Source of the DNA: Candidatus Bathyarchaeota archaeon
GTDB lineage: Archaea > Thermoproteota > Bathyarchaeia > Bathyarchaeales > Bathyarchaeaceae
DNA length: 5,660 nucleotides
Assembly: GCA_029883255.1 (NCBI GenBank)
Contig: JAOUJL010000100.1
Location: forward strand, 1 to 5,660
Direction of reading: 5' to 3'
The translations under genes were made by a program, and so were the position numbers. The notes beneath the pieces are model-generated. The model did not search any database and was not told the DNA's origin. It was given only the letters and a program-made list of their open reading frames with translations. Positions 5,306-5,660 of this stretch are shown here, piece after piece. How positions within the stretch are numbered: position 1 is the first letter of the stretch; the number at the start of each line of letters is the position of its first letter.

Positions 5306-5320
5306 CAAAAACGCTTAAAT
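5306..5320 (+). promoter_or_regulatory. Candidate proximal promoter of the malic enzyme gene
   Basis: CAAAAACG followed by CTTAAAT matches an archaeal BRE plus TATA arrangement. The TATA centre lies about 54 bases before the GTG start, predicting transcription from about 5343 and a leader of roughly 28 bases that contains the GAGGT site. This is a more conventional distance than that of the TATA box at 5239-5248, so the gene may have two promoters. Confidence 0.45.
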
Positions 5321-5357
5321 CCATAAATAAACACCAAAGACATCTCCACAAACAATC

Positions 5358-5362
5358 GAGGT
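5358..5362 (+). promoter_or_regulatory. Ribosome binding site of the malic enzyme gene
   Basis: GAGGT is followed by eight bases and then GTG at 5371. It fits the archaeal Shine-Dalgarno core at a normal distance and supports GTG as the start. Confidence 0.55.
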
Positions 5363-5370
5363 AACACAAC

Positions 5371-5660
5371 GTGACTCAATCTAAAAAACTCACAGTAGAA
5401 GAACTATTAGCAAAAGCCAAAAAACCAGCAAAACTTGCACTGGCATACCACCCATACTATCAAGGAAAAATACAGATAATGCCAAAATGCCCAATCCGAA
5501 CACCAGCGGACTTCGCAATTTGGTACACACCAGGCGTAGCAGCCTCATGCCGAAAAATCAAAGACGACCCAGAACAAGTCTTCACTCAAACAAACAAATG
5601 GAACTACGTAGCGGTAGTAAGCGACGGAACACGCGTACTCGGACTCGGCGACATCGGACC
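5371..5660 (+). CDS. Malic enzyme (malate dehydrogenase, oxaloacetate-decarboxylating), N-terminal part
   Basis: The frame opens with GTG and runs off the right edge after 97 residues, where the whole enzyme would usually be about 400-450. A short Lys-rich lead is followed by the malic N-terminal domain: YHPYYQGKIQIMPKCPIR (26-43), DFAIWYTPGVA (47-57) and SDGTRVLGLGDIGP (84-97). In this family the tyrosine of YTPGVA (Y52 here) is the catalytic acid; the catalytic lysine, metal ligands and NAD(P)-binding domain would lie beyond the window. The enzyme converts malate to pyruvate and CO2 with reduction of NAD(P), or runs in reverse, linking the C4 acids to pyruvate in the cytoplasm. About 85% of codons end in A or C, much like the 5' part of lhr. 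The Shine-Dalgarno motif GAGGT supports the start. The cofactor preference cannot be read here. Confidence 0.92.
   Translation, partial: MTQSKKLTVEELLAKAKKPAKLALAYHPYYQGKIQIMPKCPIRTPADFAIWYTPGVAASCRKIKDDPEQVFTQTNKWNYVAVVSDGTRVLGLGDIG

Overview
The window looks like archaeal chromosome, most likely from an uncultivated Thermoproteota-type lineage such as Bathyarchaeia. The lineage is an inference from overall impression; no marker gene fixes it. Archaeal signs are an archaeal-type Lhr helicase of about 960 residues, TATA/BRE-like promoter elements, Shine-Dalgarno motifs of the GGTGA/GAGGT kind, and GTG or TTG starts on several genes.

Layout. Positions 1-235 hold no complete standard gene. They contain a 10-bp inverted repeat and a short plus-strand frame (77-235) that reads like the first third of a thioredoxin fold, with a CGNC motif, and then stops. 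Positions 399-1147 are a minus-strand pair: a GTG-started flavodoxin (695-1147), whose stop codon overlaps the TTG start of a conserved two-helix membrane protein (399-698). Positions 1148-1597 are a gene-poor gap holding the flavodoxin promoter and no convincing gene. Positions 1598-4486 encode a full-length Lhr superfamily 2 helicase with all expected motifs and a C-terminal four-cysteine zinc-binding site. A convergent small two-helix membrane protein (4537-4806, minus strand) follows, separated from lhr by 50 bases rich in small hairpins. Positions 4807-5370 are an unusual spacer. It has a 13-bp inverted repeat, six consecutive 10-bp units carrying phased A-tracts, a hairpin with a T-run, and a TATA box set between two runs of six G. 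A malic enzyme gene starts with GTG at 5371 and runs off the right edge.

How the genes relate. The flavodoxin and its membrane partner are probably translationally coupled, suggesting a redox function at the membrane. Lhr is an independent nucleic-acid maintenance gene and the malic enzyme belongs to central carbon metabolism. They do not form one pathway, and I see no defence system, CRISPR array, insertion sequence or RNA gene.

The signals most worth a second look are the architecture of the spacer before the malic enzyme, the change of codon style inside lhr from A/C-ending to G/T-ending codons, and the coupled flavodoxin/membrane-protein pair.
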